Origin: Saccharothrix violaceirubra
Lineage (GTDB): Bacteria; Actinomycetota; Actinomycetes; Mycobacteriales; Pseudonocardiaceae
Direction: 5' to 3'
NCBI RefSeq assembly: GCF_014203755.1
Contig: NZ_JACHJS010000001.1
Span: 1,364,001-1,428,000 of the forward strand
Length of the DNA: 64,000 bases
Shown here one piece after another: positions 7,064-18,270 of the stretch. The notes under the pieces are model-generated. The model saw only the letters and a list, made by a program, of their open reading frames with translations, ran no database searches and was not told the origin of the DNA. Within the stretch, counting starts at the first letter, position 1; each line of letters starts with the position of its first letter. The position numbers were made by a program, and so were the translations under genes.

Positions 7064-9300
7064 ATGACGGACATCGAGGTCCACGAAACCTCCGCCGTGA
7101 TCGACAACGGTCGGTTCGGCACACGCACCATCCGCTTCGAGACCGGCCGGCTCGCCCGCCAAGCGGCCGGCAGCGTCGTCGCCTACCTCGACGACGAGAC
7201 CATGCTGCTGTCGGCGACGACGGCGTCGAAGCACCCCAAGGAGCACTTCGACTTCTTCCCCCTCACGGTGGACGTCGAGGAGCGCATGTACGCCGCGGGC
7301 CGCATCCCCGGCTCGTTCTTCCGCCGCGAGGGTCGCCCGTCGACCGACGCGATCCTGACCTGTCGCCTGATCGACCGGCCGCTGCGCCCGTCCTTCGTGG
7401 ACGGTCTGCGCAACGAGATCCAGGTCGTCATCACGGTGATGAGCCTGAACCCGGCCGACCTGTACGACGTGGTGGCGATCAACGCCGCGTCCGCGTCGAC
7501 GCAGCTCGCGGGCCTGCCGTTCTCCGGTCCCATCGGCGGCGTGCGCGTCGCGCTGATCGAGGGCCAGTGGGTCGCGTTCCCGACCCACGAGCAGCTGGGC
7601 AAGGCCGTGTTCGACATGGTCGTCGCGGGTCGGGTCGTCGGTTCCGACGTCGCGATCATGATGGTCGAGGCCGAGGCCACCGAGCAGGTCGTCGACCTGG
7701 TCGGCGAGGGCGCGCAGGCCCCGACCGAGGAGGTCGTCGCGGCGGGTCTGGAGGCGGCGAAGCCGTTCATCCGAGCGCTGTGCGAGGCCCAGTCGAAGCT
7801 CGCCGAGGTCGCCGCCAAGGAGACCGGTGAGTTCCCGACCTACCCGGCCTACCTCGACGACGCGTTCGAGGCCGTCGACCAGGCCGCCGCGGCGGACCTG
7901 TCGCAGGCGCTCACGATCGGCGGCAAGCAGGAGCGCGAGAGCCGCATCGACGAGATCAAGGCTGCGGTGCTCGACAAGCTGACCGCGCAGTTCGAGGGCC
8001 GGGAGAAGGAGGTCGGCGCGGCGTTCCGCTCGCTGACCAAGAAGCTGGTCCGACAGCGCATCCTGCGCGACAAGGTGCGCATCGACGGTCGCGGCCTGAC
8101 CGAGATCCGCTCGCTGGGCGCCGAAGTCGAGGTCATCCCGAGGGCGCACGGCTCGGCGTTGTTCGAGCGCGGCGAGACCCAGATCCTGGGTGTCACCACG
8201 CTGAACATGCTGCGCATGGAACAGCAGATCGACTCGCTGTCCCCGGAGACGCACAAGCGCTACCTGCACCACTACAACTTCCCGCCGTACTCCACCGGTG
8301 AGACCGGCCGCGTGGGCTCGCCCAAGCGCCGCGAGATCGGCCACGGCGCGCTTGCCGAGCGGGCGTTGGTGCCCGTCCTGCCCAAGCGCGACGAGTTCCC
8401 GTACGCCATCCGCCAGGTCTCCGAGGCGCTGGGCTCCAACGGTTCGACGTCGATGGGTTCGGTCTGCGCCTCGACGATGTCGCTGCTCAACGCGGGTGTG
8501 CCGCTGAAGGCGCCGGTGTCGGGCATCGCGATGGGCCTGGTCTCCGACGAGGTCGACGGCAAGACCGAGTACGTGGCGCTGACCGACATCCTCGGTGCCG
8601 AGGACGCGTTCGGCGACATGGACTTCAAGGTCGCCGGCACCAAGGAGTTCGTGACCGCGCTCCAGCTCGACACCAAGCTCGACGGCATTCCGTCCGAGGT
8701 GCTCGCCGCGGCGCTGGGCCAGGCCCGCGACGCGCGCCTGACCATCCTGGAGGTCATGGCCGAGGCCATCGACCGCCCGGACGAGATGAGCCCGTTCGCG
8801 CCGCGCGTCACGTCGGTGAAGATCCCGACCGACAAGATCGGCGAGGTCATCGGGCCCAAGGGCAAGATGATCAACTCGATCACCGAGCAGACCGGTGCCG
8901 ACATCTCGATCGAGGACGACGGCACGATCTACGTCGGCGCGGCGGACGGCCCCTCGGCCGAGGCCGCGATCGGCCTGATCAACGCGATCGCTAACCCGCA
9001 GCTGCCCAAGGTCGGCGAGCGGTTCCTGGGCACCGTGGTCAAGACCGCGGCGTTCGGCGCGTTCGTGTCCCTGCTGCCCGGCAAGGATGGCCTGATCCAC
9101 ATCTCCAAGCTGGGCAACGGCAAGCGGATCGGCAAGGTGGAGGACGTCGTCAAGGTCGGCGACAAGCTCCGCGTCGAGATCGCCGACATCGACCAGCGCG
9201 GCAAGATCAGCCTCGTGCTGGTGAACGAGGAGGCCGAGGCCGCCAAGCCCGCCGAGTCGACCGACGCCCCCGCCGACGCCCCCGTCGAGGCACCGGCGCA

Positions 9301-9304
<4 letters not shown>
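7064..9304 (+). CDS. pnp: Polynucleotide phosphorylase / guanosine pentaphosphate synthetase
   Basis: A 3'-to-5' phosphorolytic exoribonuclease; in actinobacteria it is also called GpsI for its (p)ppGpp-related activity. The 746 residues show two RNase PH domains (about 1-150 and 330-550) joined by an alpha-helical linker, then a KH domain ([12 protein letters not shown], near 593-605) and a C-terminal S1 domain ([18 protein letters not shown], near 650). The catalytic core of the second RNase PH domain includes [21 protein letters not shown]. An acidic, proline-rich tail ends the protein. The ATG at 7064 follows GAGGAG. The stop overlaps the proposed start of the M16 peptidase gene. Confidence 0.98.
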
Positions 9305-11465
<2,161 letters not shown>

Positions 11466-11467
11466 CC

Positions 11468-11923
11468 GTGCGCACCCGGTCCGTCGCCTTCCTGATCACC
11501 GCCGCGCTGGCGGTGTACTTCGTGCTGCTCGGCGGACGGGCCGTGGTGCTGCTGGGCACCGGCGACCCGGTCGGGATCGGGCTCGGCATCGGTGTGCTGG
11601 TGCTGCCGGTGATCGGTGTGTGGATCGCGTGGACGAACCTGCGCTTCGGTTTCGTGACCGAGCGGATGGCGCGGCGGCTGGACGCCGAGGGCGGGTTGCC
11701 CGACGTGTCGGACCTGCCGCGCCGTCCGTCCGGGCGGGTGGAACGCGACGCGGCCGACGCGTTGTTCGAGCGGCGGAGCGCGGAGGTGGAGGAGTCGCCG
11801 GAGGACTGGCGGCGCTGGTTCCTGCTGGCGCAGGCGTATGACCTAGCCGGTGACCGGGGACGGGCCCGCGAGACCATGCGCCGCGCGATCGAACTCTTCC
11901 AGGCGCCGTCGAATCAGGTGTAG
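11468..11923 (+). CDS. Membrane protein with TPR-like tail
   Basis: A 151-residue protein. Two hydrophobic helices (residues about 6-28 and 35-56) form an N-terminal hairpin in the membrane. A soluble helical tail ends in WRRWFLLAQAYDLAGDRGRARETMRRAIELF, of which the second half matches one tetratricopeptide repeat (A-x-Y-x-x-A-G-D-x-x-x-A). It begins 2 bases after dapB and is probably in the same operon. Function unknown. Confidence 0.8.
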   Translation: MRTRSVAFLITAALAVYFVLLGGRAVVLLGTGDPVGIGLGIGVLVLPVIGVWIAWTNLRFGFVTERMARRLDAEGGLPDVSDLPRRPSGRVERDAADALFERRSAEVEESPEDWRRWFLLAQAYDLAGDRGRARETMRRAIELFQAPSNQV

Positions 11924-12006
11924 TTTGCCCTGGTGAGGCACTGTTCATTCGGCCTTAACGCATTTTTGCCTTGGATCGTTCGATCTGGATCGTTAACGTC
12001 GAAACC

Positions 12007-12093
12007 ATGTCGAACACCCTGGAGAACGTCCGGCTGACCATCGCCTGCCTCGTCCTCGCGTCGGCCATCGGCGTCGCGTTCCTCGTGTCCTGA
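12007..12093 (+). CDS. Small single-span membrane protein, 28 aa
   Basis: An ATG at 12007 opens a 28-codon frame starting MSNTLENVRLTIACLV and ending in SAIGVAFLVS. It has a short polar start and then one continuous hydrophobic helix. The upstream 80 bases are unusually AT-rich for this window and hold a direct repeat GGATCGTT (11973-11980 region), as expected of a promoter. No clear ribosome binding site is seen. The composition favours a real membrane miniprotein, but a chance ORF cannot be excluded. Confidence 0.45.
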   Translation: MSNTLENVRLTIACLVLASAIGVAFLVS

Positions 12094-12328
12094 CCACCTT
12101 CGGGTGGCGGTGATTCGGGACGGCTGAGGGGAGTCACCGGTGGACGGTCCGCGAGATCGTCGATCGGCACGGCGACCGGATCGAACGTGACGGGCATCCG
12201 TTGTGGGCGGCGGTCCGCGACGACACCCGACCCTCGTGCCCGGGTGGCGTCGCGAGATCGACACCGCACTTCGGTTCGCCGCACTGTCCGGCTACGACGG
12301 GCGGTCGGATCTCGTGGACGAACCGAAC

Positions 12329-12826
12329 CTAGCCGAGCCACGCGGTCAGCAGGCCGGGCGACGCGGCCAGCACGCTGAACCGTGCGAACCGGCCCAGCAC
12401 GCTCGTCGTCACGAACAAGCTCGACGACATTCCCGCGAGCCCGGCCAACACCGTCGTGAACATGAACGGTGGCAGGCCCACCACCGAACTCACCGCGTGC
12501 GTGCCGAACATCCAGTGCGGGTGTCGGTGGCACCGGTCGCGCACCCGGTCCATCCGGTTCTTCCAGCGCTGTCGGCGTGGCGACAGCGACTTGGTCGGCC
12601 GCTCCTTGCGGCGCAGGAACTTGGGCAGGTGCAGGTCGCCGCGCGCGGCGAAGAAGTACAGCAGCTTGCCCAGTACCTGACCGAGCGCGACCGCGATGCC
12701 GATCCACCACCACGAGATACCCGGTTGCTGTGTGACCATGCCGAGCACGAACAGTTCGATGCTGATGAACGGCAGGATCGCGGAGCCGAACGCGACGCCG
12801 AATGTGAGGAACAACAACCCAAGCAC
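12329..12826 (-). CDS. VTT/DedA-like small membrane protein
   Basis: A 165-residue integral membrane protein with four to five hydrophobic segments. The pattern ILPFISIELFVLG...GQVLGKLLYFFAARG in the first half and GLPPFMFTTVLAGLAGM in the second resembles the YqaA/DedA (VTT, SNARE-associated) fold, including the conserved glycine-rich re-entrant stretch. A long basic cytoplasmic loop (KFLRRKERPTKSLSPRRQR) lies between the halves. DedA-type proteins act as lipid scramblases or flippases for undecaprenyl phosphate or phospholipids. Which lipid is handled here is unknown. It lies 21 bases downstream of the GNAT gene on the same strand. Confidence 0.75.
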   Translation of the reverse strand: MLGLLFLTFGVAFGSAILPFISIELFVLGMVTQQPGISWWWIGIAVALGQVLGKLLYFFAARGDLHLPKFLRRKERPTKSLSPRRQRWKNRMDRVRDRCHRHPHWMFGTHAVSSVVGLPPFMFTTVLAGLAGMSSSLFVTTSVLGRFARFSVLAASPGLLTAWLG

Positions 12827-12847
12827 GGAGCCGAGGCTACCTGCGCG

Positions 12848-13390
12848 CTAGGCGTCCGACAGTGGGGTCAACCCCCGGGAAACCCGGATTTCGCGTACCG
12901 GACGTCCGCCGGCGTCCAACGTGCGCACCGTGCCGTCCGGCGTCCACTCGTGGCGTTCGAAGAAGTTCCGTGTCGCGCGGTCGGATTCCGGAATCCAGGC
13001 GATACCGCGCGTCGCGCCGGCTTCGACCAACTGTCGCGCGGCCGTGTCGAGCAACCGCGAACCGTGCCCACGCCGTCCCCACCGCGGTTCCACGAGCACG
13101 GTCACGATCGCCGTCGTGGCGGCGTCTTCGTGCGGGGTACCGGACACGTCCGCGGTGTCCGCTTCGGTCGCGCCGCCCGCCAGGCAGTAGCCCACCAACC
13201 ACCGGCCCTCGGTGGCGACGAGCAGCTGTCCGCTCTCCACCGCGAGCGACAACGTCGGTGTCGCGTCGAGCGCGACGAGAACGTCGTCGGGTAGCAGGTC
13301 CGTGTACGCGGTGCGCCAGGTGTCGCGGTGGATGCGTGCGAGTTCGTCCACGTCCCCGGAGCGTGCGCTGCGCACGTCGGCGTCGGCCAT
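12848..13390 (-). CDS. GNAT family N-acetyltransferase
   Basis: A 180-residue single-domain acetyltransferase. The N-terminal VRSARSGDVDELARIHRDTW is the typical alpha1/beta1 opening. Motif A, the acetyl-CoA pyrophosphate loop, is VLVEPRWGRRGHGSRLL (Q/R-x-x-G-x-G/H), followed by GIAWIPESDRATRNFFERHEW, the standard motif B ending with x-x-FYERxGF-like spacing. The acceptor substrate cannot be inferred. It is divergent from the YcaQ-like gene, leaving about 55 bases for both promoters. Confidence 0.88.
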   Translation of the reverse strand: MADADVRSARSGDVDELARIHRDTWRTAYTDLLPDDVLVALDATPTLSLAVESGQLLVATEGRWLVGYCLAGGATEADTADVSGTPHEDAATTAIVTVLVEPRWGRRGHGSRLLDTAARQLVEAGATRGIAWIPESDRATRNFFERHEWTPDGTVRTLDAGGRPVREIRVSRGLTPLSDA

Positions 13391-13445
13391 GTGGGCACAC
13401 TAGGGCATCGGAGGATTGTCGTACCCCGGTGGGAAGATTCGTCGC

Positions 13446-14657
13446 GTGCAGAACATGAGTGCCGACGTGGCCCGCCGGATCGCCTTGGGGGCCCAGGGTT
13501 TCGCCGATGCCCGCCCGACCGGCGTGCCGACACGTGCCCACCTGCGCCGCGTGCTGTCGAGGGTCAAGCTCATCCAGATCGACTCGGTCAACGTGGCCAC
13601 CCGCGCGCACTACATGCCGGTGTTCAGCCGGCTCGGTGCGTACCCGGCCGCGCTCATCGACAACGCCGCGTGGTCGACGAAGAGCCGCGAACGGCTGCTC
13701 GTCGAGTACTGGGCGCACGAGGCGAGCCTGGTCCCGGTCGAGGACTGGCCGTTGCTGCACTCGGGCGCGAAACGGCGCGGTTGGTGGCACAAGTACTCGG
13801 CGCTCGCCGCGAAGTCCGGTCTGGTGGACGAGATCGTGGCCGTGGTCGCCGAGTCCGGGCCGATCGGCGCGGGCGCGATCGAGAAGGCGCTGCTCGGGTC
13901 GTCTGTGCGCGACACGAAGAACTGGGGCTGGAACTGGTCCGAGGTCAAGCAGATGTGCGAGTACCTGTTCGGCAACGGCGTGCTGACCACCGGCACGCGG
14001 CGTTCCTTCGAACGCCTCTACGACCTGACCGAACGCGTGGTGCCCGCCGACGTGCTCGCCCGCAAGGTCGACGCCGACGAGGGTGCGCGGGAGTTGACGG
14101 CACGCGCGGCGTCTGCGTTGGGCGTGGCGACCGAGACGGACCTGCGCGACTACTACCGGCTGCCGCCGGAGCGCAGTCGGCAGGCCGTCGCCGAACTGGT
14201 CGAGGCAGGGGTGCTCGAACCGGTCGCCGTGCACGGGTGGGGAGCGCCCGCCTATCGGGACACGGCCGCGCGCGTGCCGCGTCGGATCACCGGGCGGGCG
14301 TTGCTGTGCCCATTCGACCCGCTGATCTGGGAACGTGCCCGGACCGAGCGGCTGTTCGACTTCCGGTACCGCATCGAGATCTACGTGCCGGCCGCGCGAC
14401 GCGTGCACGGCTACTACGTGTTCCCGTTCCTGCTCGACGGGCACCTGGTCGCCCGGGTGGACCTCAAGTCCGACCGCGCGGGCGGGGTGCTGCTCGTGCA
14501 GGCCTCGCATGCCGAGCCGGGCGTGGACATCGGACACGTCGCGGCCGAGCTGGCGGCGGAGCTGCGCGTGATGGCCGAGTGGCAGGGCCTGACCGACGTG
14601 GTGACCCGTCCGAGTGGCGATCTCGCGCACGCGTTGAGCGTGGCGCTCGCCAGGTGA
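13446..14657 (+). CDS. YcaQ/AlkX-like winged-helix DNA glycosylase
   Basis: A 403-residue member of the HTH_42 superfamily, whose characterised members (AlkZ, YcaQ) excise bulky alkylated bases and unhook interstrand crosslinks. It has tandem winged helices and a conserved IQIDSVNVATRAHY segment near residue 40; the Q-I-D triad fits the catalytic Q-x-D motif reported for the YcaQ branch. Further family blocks are LVEYWAHEASLVP, RGRLDP-like CPFDPLIWERARTERLFDFRYRIEIYVP, and the C-terminal GHLVARVDLKSDR. GTG 13446 is preferred; ATG 13455 and TTG 13416 are alternatives. Natural substrate unknown. Confidence 0.85.
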   Translation: MQNMSADVARRIALGAQGFADARPTGVPTRAHLRRVLSRVKLIQIDSVNVATRAHYMPVFSRLGAYPAALIDNAAWSTKSRERLLVEYWAHEASLVPVEDWPLLHSGAKRRGWWHKYSALAAKSGLVDEIVAVVAESGPIGAGAIEKALLGSSVRDTKNWGWNWSEVKQMCEYLFGNGVLTTGTRRSFERLYDLTERVVPADVLARKVDADEGARELTARAASALGVATETDLRDYYRLPPERSRQAVAELVEAGVLEPVAVHGWGAPAYRDTAARVPRRITGRALLCPFDPLIWERARTERLFDFRYRIEIYVPAARRVHGYYVFPFLLDGHLVARVDLKSDRAGGVLLVQASHAEPGVDIGHVAAELAAELRVMAEWQGLTDVVTRPSGDLAHALSVALAR

Positions 14658-14708
14658 GACCGGAGCCGCGGCGCGCGCATCGGGGGTGCGCACGCCGCGG
14701 CGGTCCGG

Positions 14709-15608
14709 TCAGCTCGTCGACGTGGTCACCAGGGCGTTGCCGCTGCCCGTGCGACCCGTGACGGACAGCGGAGGCTCCTCGGTCGGACGAGTGTCCGACA
14801 CCTCCAACTCGCTGTGCGCACGGCCCGTGCCCGAGGCCAGGTCGATGCGTGCGGCGACACCGGGACGCACGCCCACGCGCACGTCGCCCGAGCCGGTACC
14901 GAGCTGGACCCGGCCTGAGGCGGCGTCGGCGAGTGTCACGTCGCCGCTGCCCGTGCGCACCTGGACGTCGTGCTGCACGGCGCCCAACCACACGTCGCCC
15001 GTGCCGGTGTGCAGCACGGTGTTGCCGCCGATCGACGACACCTCGATGTCGCCGCTGCCGGTCTTCGCACGCAGCCCGCCGAGCATCGGACCCAGCCGCA
15101 GCTTGCCCGAGCCGGAGTTGACCTGCGACGACTGTTCGGCACGGTCGGCCGTCACGTCGCCCGTGCCGGTGTTGATGTCGAGTTTGCGTGCCGCGCCCGT
15201 CACCGTGACGTCCGCCGCGCCCGCCTTCGCCGCGACCGCCGACCCGGACGGCGCCCGCACCACGACCGACAACGGCACCGCGCGCAGCGGCAACGCCTTC
15301 GCCGAGTGCACGACGATCCGCTCGCCGACCAGTTCGACGCGCGCCTCGCGTACGGCGTCGGCCGGACCACCCTGCTGGCCACCGCCGAACTGGTCGCTCA
15401 CCCACGACAGCAGCCCGTTGAGCCCCTGCGCCCACGACTGCCCCGCAGCCGGGTCGTGCCGCAGTTCGACGTGCACGCCCGGTTCGTCGACCAGGTGCAC
15501 CTGCACCCGGCCCGACATCAGCGCGACATCCACCTCGACGGCGGTCTCCACGTCGAAGCTCTGCCGACGCACGACGTCGGCTTCCTGTCCGGTACCCGCC
15601 TCGCTCAC
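14709..15608 (-). CDS. DUF4097 beta-strand repeat protein
   Basis: A 299-residue protein without signal peptide or membrane span. From about residue 130 onward it repeats a T/S-G-S/T-G-D/K turn every 18-20 residues (NTGTGDV, NSGSGKL, KTGSGDI, HTGTGDV, RTGSGDV, GTGSGDV, GRTGSGNA). This predicts a right-handed beta-solenoid, the DUF4097/putative-adhesin family. Such proteins often sit beside small regulators and are thought to be cytoplasmic or membrane-peripheral. It starts 11 bases after the ribbon-helix-helix gene and shares its operon. Function unknown. Confidence 0.85.
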   Translation of the reverse strand: MSEAGTGQEADVVRRQSFDVETAVEVDVALMSGRVQVHLVDEPGVHVELRHDPAAGQSWAQGLNGLLSWVSDQFGGGQQGGPADAVREARVELVGERIVVHSAKALPLRAVPLSVVVRAPSGSAVAAKAGAADVTVTGAARKLDINTGTGDVTADRAEQSSQVNSGSGKLRLGPMLGGLRAKTGSGDIEVSSIGGNTVLHTGTGDVWLGAVQHDVQVRTGSGDVTLADAASGRVQLGTGSGDVRVGVRPGVAARIDLASGTGRAHSELEVSDTRPTEEPPLSVTGRTGSGNALVTTSTS

Positions 15609-15619
15609 GTCCGACCCCC

Positions 15620-16150
15620 TCAGCCCTGCACCCAGCCGCGCACCGACGACGGGCCGTCGTCGGGCCGGTGGTGCTTCTGGTGTCCCCGGTGACCGTCGTG
15701 GTGTCCACCGTGGTGTCCGCCGCGTCGCTTGCCGACCGCGCCCTGCACGGCCTGGGCGACGAACGTGTTCAGCGACATGCCCTGCGACTGGGCCGCCTGC
15801 TCGGCCTTGGCCTTGAGCTCGTCGAGCAGGCGCAGCGTGATGCGCGTGGCGTCACCGGCCGAGGGCCGGGGAACTTCCTGCGTGCGGGGTTCGTCCTCCT
15901 CACGGGAGTCGGTGCCGGTGACGACCACCTGGACGTCCCGGCCGTCCAACCGGACGTCGACGACCGGGCCGTCCAGGGCCACGGTCACCTCCGCGGCCAG
16001 GTCGGACAGCGCGTTCATGATGGCCAGCCGGGCGGCTGGTTCGAGCGCGGCGGACAGGACGGCGGCGGTCCGGCGGGTGTCCTCGTCCCCGGCGGACGCG
16101 GCCGTCGCCAGGTCCTCGCGCAGTGCTGCGATGTACGGCGACAGATCCAT
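15620..16150 (-). CDS. HicB-like ribbon-helix-helix protein with His-rich tail
   Basis: 176 residues in three parts. An N-terminal alpha/beta region (residues 1-80) is typical of toxin-antitoxin-like HicB N-domains. Then comes a ribbon-helix-helix DNA-binding segment, ITLRLLDELKAKAEQAAQSQ with GMSLNTFVAQAV (about residues 101-138). The tail is histidine/glycine rich (HHGGHHDGHRGHQKHH) and looks metal-binding. The start codon abuts a perfect inverted repeat (16151-16179), a natural autoregulatory operator. No toxin gene is adjacent; the partner is the DUF4097 protein, so I read this as a regulator rather than an antitoxin. Confidence 0.8.
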   Translation of the reverse strand: MDLSPYIAALREDLATAASAGDEDTRRTAAVLSAALEPAARLAIMNALSDLAAEVTVALDGPVVDVRLDGRDVQVVVTGTDSREEDEPRTQEVPRPSAGDATRITLRLLDELKAKAEQAAQSQGMSLNTFVAQAVQGAVGKRRGGHHGGHHDGHRGHQKHHRPDDGPSSVRGWVQG

Positions 16151-16204
16151 GACACCACACTGACGTCGTCTGTGGTGTCGGTCAAGCGATCGAGCGACAC
16201 CACC
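16151..16204 (-). promoter_or_regulatory. Likely autoregulatory operator of the RHH/DUF4097 operon
   Basis: GACACCACA and TGTGGTGTC form a perfect 9-bp inverted repeat with an 11-nt spacer that itself contains GACGTC. A third half-site (GACACCACC) follows at 16196-16204. The element touches the RHH start codon, so bound protein would block both transcription and ribosome access. RHH proteins commonly bind such repeated half-sites. Confidence 0.6.
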
Positions 16205-16386
16205 GGGTTAAATCAGGGTTATCCCTGAGATCCCTGTCCCGGTTTCGAGTGTTCGGGCACCTCTCCGCTTCGGGCACGCGTGGTCCGAAGCTCCCACCGC
16301 GCGTACCCGACCGGCCGTTCACCCCGAGGGTGTGAGGTCCACCCGCCCGGTCCGGGCACGTGCGGACTTCGGTTAGTGTTCGGCCT

Positions 16387-17136
16387 ATGGAGACGGTGTC
16401 GCCCAAGGTGCAGTTGATCGCGAAGACGGAGTTCTTCCCGCCGGAGGACGTCCCGTGGTCCACCGACACCGACGGCGGCGAGGCGCTCGCCGAGTTCGCG
16501 GGCCGCGCGTGCTACCAGTCGTGGAAGAAGCCGAACCCGGCCACCGCGACCAACGCGGGCTACATCCGGCACATCATCGAGGTCGGCCACCTGTCCGTGC
16601 TCGAGCACGGCACGGTCAGCTTCTACCTGTCCGGCATCTCCCGGTCGCTCACCCACGAGCTGATCCGGCACCGGCACTTCTCGTACTCGCAGCTCTCGCA
16701 GCGGTACGTCCCCGAGCGCGACGCCGCGATGGTCGAGCCGGACGTCATCGCGGACGACCCCGAGCTGCACGCCAAGTTCCTCGCCGCCGCGCAGGCGAGC
16801 GTCGACGCGTACACGGACCTGCTCAAGGGCCTCGAAGAGAAGTTCTCCGACGTACCCAGCGCCACGCTCCGTCGTAAGCAGGCCCGCCAGGCCGCTCGGT
16901 CGATCCTGCCGAACGCCACCGAGACCCGGATCGTGGTCACGGGCAACTACCGCGCGTGGCGACACTTCGTCGCGATGCGTGCCACCGAGCACGCGGATGT
17001 CGAGATCCGCGCCTTGGCCGTCGAGTGCCTGCGCCAACTCCAGAAGGCCGCGCCGAACGTGTTCGCGGACTTCGCGGTGTCGACGCTGCCGGACGGTTCC
17101 GAGGTCGCGTCCAGCCCGCTGGTGACCGAGGGGTGA
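16387..17136 (+). CDS. thyX: FAD-dependent thymidylate synthase
   Basis: Converts dUMP to dTMP with methylene-tetrahydrofolate, FAD and NADPH. The 249-residue protein carries the ThyX motif [14 protein letters not shown] (R-H-R-x7-S), near residue 95, plus the upstream GHLSVLEH and the C-terminal [20 protein letters not shown] that binds dUMP and FAD. Length matches the family. The ATG at 16387 was chosen over upstream GTG codons because the family starts just before V-x-L-I. It overlaps the next gene by the GTGA of its stop. thyX precedes dapA in mycobacteria, and does so here with four genes inserted or retained between. Confidence 0.96.
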   Translation: METVSPKVQLIAKTEFFPPEDVPWSTDTDGGEALAEFAGRACYQSWKKPNPATATNAGYIRHIIEVGHLSVLEHGTVSFYLSGISRSLTHELIRHRHFSYSQLSQRYVPERDAAMVEPDVIADDPELHAKFLAAAQASVDAYTDLLKGLEEKFSDVPSATLRRKQARQAARSILPNATETRIVVTGNYRAWRHFVAMRATEHADVEIRALAVECLRQLQKAAPNVFADFAVSTLPDGSEVASSPLVTEG

Positions 17137-17522
17137 AACGCCTCGTCGTCGAGGTCCGGCCGGGTGACTACGCGATCGCCCGGCTCGCCGCCGACGCACC
17201 CGTGCCCGCCGACGTCTTCGAAGCGCCCGGACTGGTGTCGGTGACGCGGACGCCGGACGAACTCTCGATCGTGTGCCCGACCACGTCCGTGCCCGCGGGT
17301 GCGGACGTGGTCGAGGGTTGGCGCCTGCTCACCGTGCGCGATCCGCTCGAGTTCACGCTGACCGGGATCATGGCCGCGCTCTCGGGCGAACTCGCCGCCG
17401 CAGGCGTCGGTCTGTTCGCGTTGTCCACTCACGACACCGACCACCTGCTCGTCCGCGCATCCGATCTGGGCCGCGCGGTCCGCGCGCTCACCGAGTCGGG
17501 ACACGAAGTCGCCACTCCGTGA
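17133..17522 (+). CDS. ACT-domain protein
   Basis: A 129-residue cytoplasmic protein with two tandem ACT-like halves. The C-terminal half has the features of the CASTOR/DUF3388-like ACT group: [37 protein letters not shown], with the glycine turn that binds amino-acid ligands. It is usually annotated as ACT domain-containing and thought to sense an amino acid. The GTG start overlaps the thyX stop (GTGA), so translation is coupled. Ligand unknown. Confidence 0.85.
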   Translation: MKRLVVEVRPGDYAIARLAADAPVPADVFEAPGLVSVTRTPDELSIVCPTTSVPAGADVVEGWRLLTVRDPLEFTLTGIMAALSGELAAAGVGLFALSTHDTDHLLVRASDLGRAVRALTESGHEVATP

Positions 17523-18270
17523 AACCGTGCGCCCTCGCGCGCGGTCACAACGGGCATGTCCGCACCTCCGCCCACCCGCTCGCGAAGCAGACCGATGGTC
17601 CATTCCTGCGCGCGCATCGGACCGTTGGTCCGCTTCCTCGGACGAGCCCGAACTCCGGTCCGGTTCGAGTTGCTGTGCGGACCAGGGGTCCGGCGCGAGA
17701 CGCCAAGCGGACTCGCGGTCCGGCGCCGGTTGAGGCTCACCCCCGCCACACGGTCGCGGTCTCCGTGCTCTATGTGGCGAGTGGACGCCGTCACGTATCG
17801 CGACTCGTCGCACCCCACCCGCAAGCGGACCCGTGGTCCGATCTCGGGGCGCACAAATGCGGGTGCGTGCGGGACGCATCGCGCGCGCCGCTCCGGGTCC
17901 CTGCCCGAGTTGTCGCGCGCCGAGCGTGCAGATCGCGCGAAGTGGCCACCGTCGCGGCACGGAAACGGCGAATCGGCCCTCGAAGCGTGCGTGACTCGCG
18001 AACTGTGTCGGGATCGGTGACGGAAGCGGTGCGATCGCATCGATCCGCGTCACGGGTGATCCGGACCAGTGGTCCGTTTACTCGGGCGAGGTTTCGTCGT
18101 CCGGTGTGGTACGGGCGGTGGCACGCGAACGGAATCGGCGCACCGGTGCGATACGACACCGGGTGCGGTGCATCGGGTTGGTACGGATTCGGGAACAGTG
18201 GCCGGGCGTGCGGGCCGTGCCGGGTAGCGTGTGCGCCCGTCCGGCGTCCGGTGGAGAGGTGCGAACGAAC
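17523..18270. other. Intergenic stretch with repeated CGGACC-N3-GGTCCG palindromes
   Basis: About 750 bases between the ACT gene and the kinase gene, without a credible ORF. Palindromic elements recur at a spacing close to 29-30 nt or multiples of it, described in a separate entry. The last 150 bases must hold the kinase promoter; no consensus is obvious. Confidence 0.6.
17590..18076. repeat. Periodic palindromic repeat array
   Basis: CGGACC-N3-GGTCCG is perfect at 17618-17632, 17678-17692, 17826-17840 and 18062-18076. It has one mismatch at 17708-17722 and is degenerate at 17590-17600 and 17649-17662. Start-to-start distances are 28, 31, 29, 30, 118 and 236 nt, the last two being about 4 and 8 times 29.5. 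The pattern suggests an old tandem array in which only some units keep the palindrome. Confidence 0.7.

Noticed and set aside
15620..16150. HicAB toxin-antitoxin module
   Set aside because: No HicA-like toxin (small dsRBD-like protein) flanks the RHH gene; its operon partner is a DUF4097 protein.
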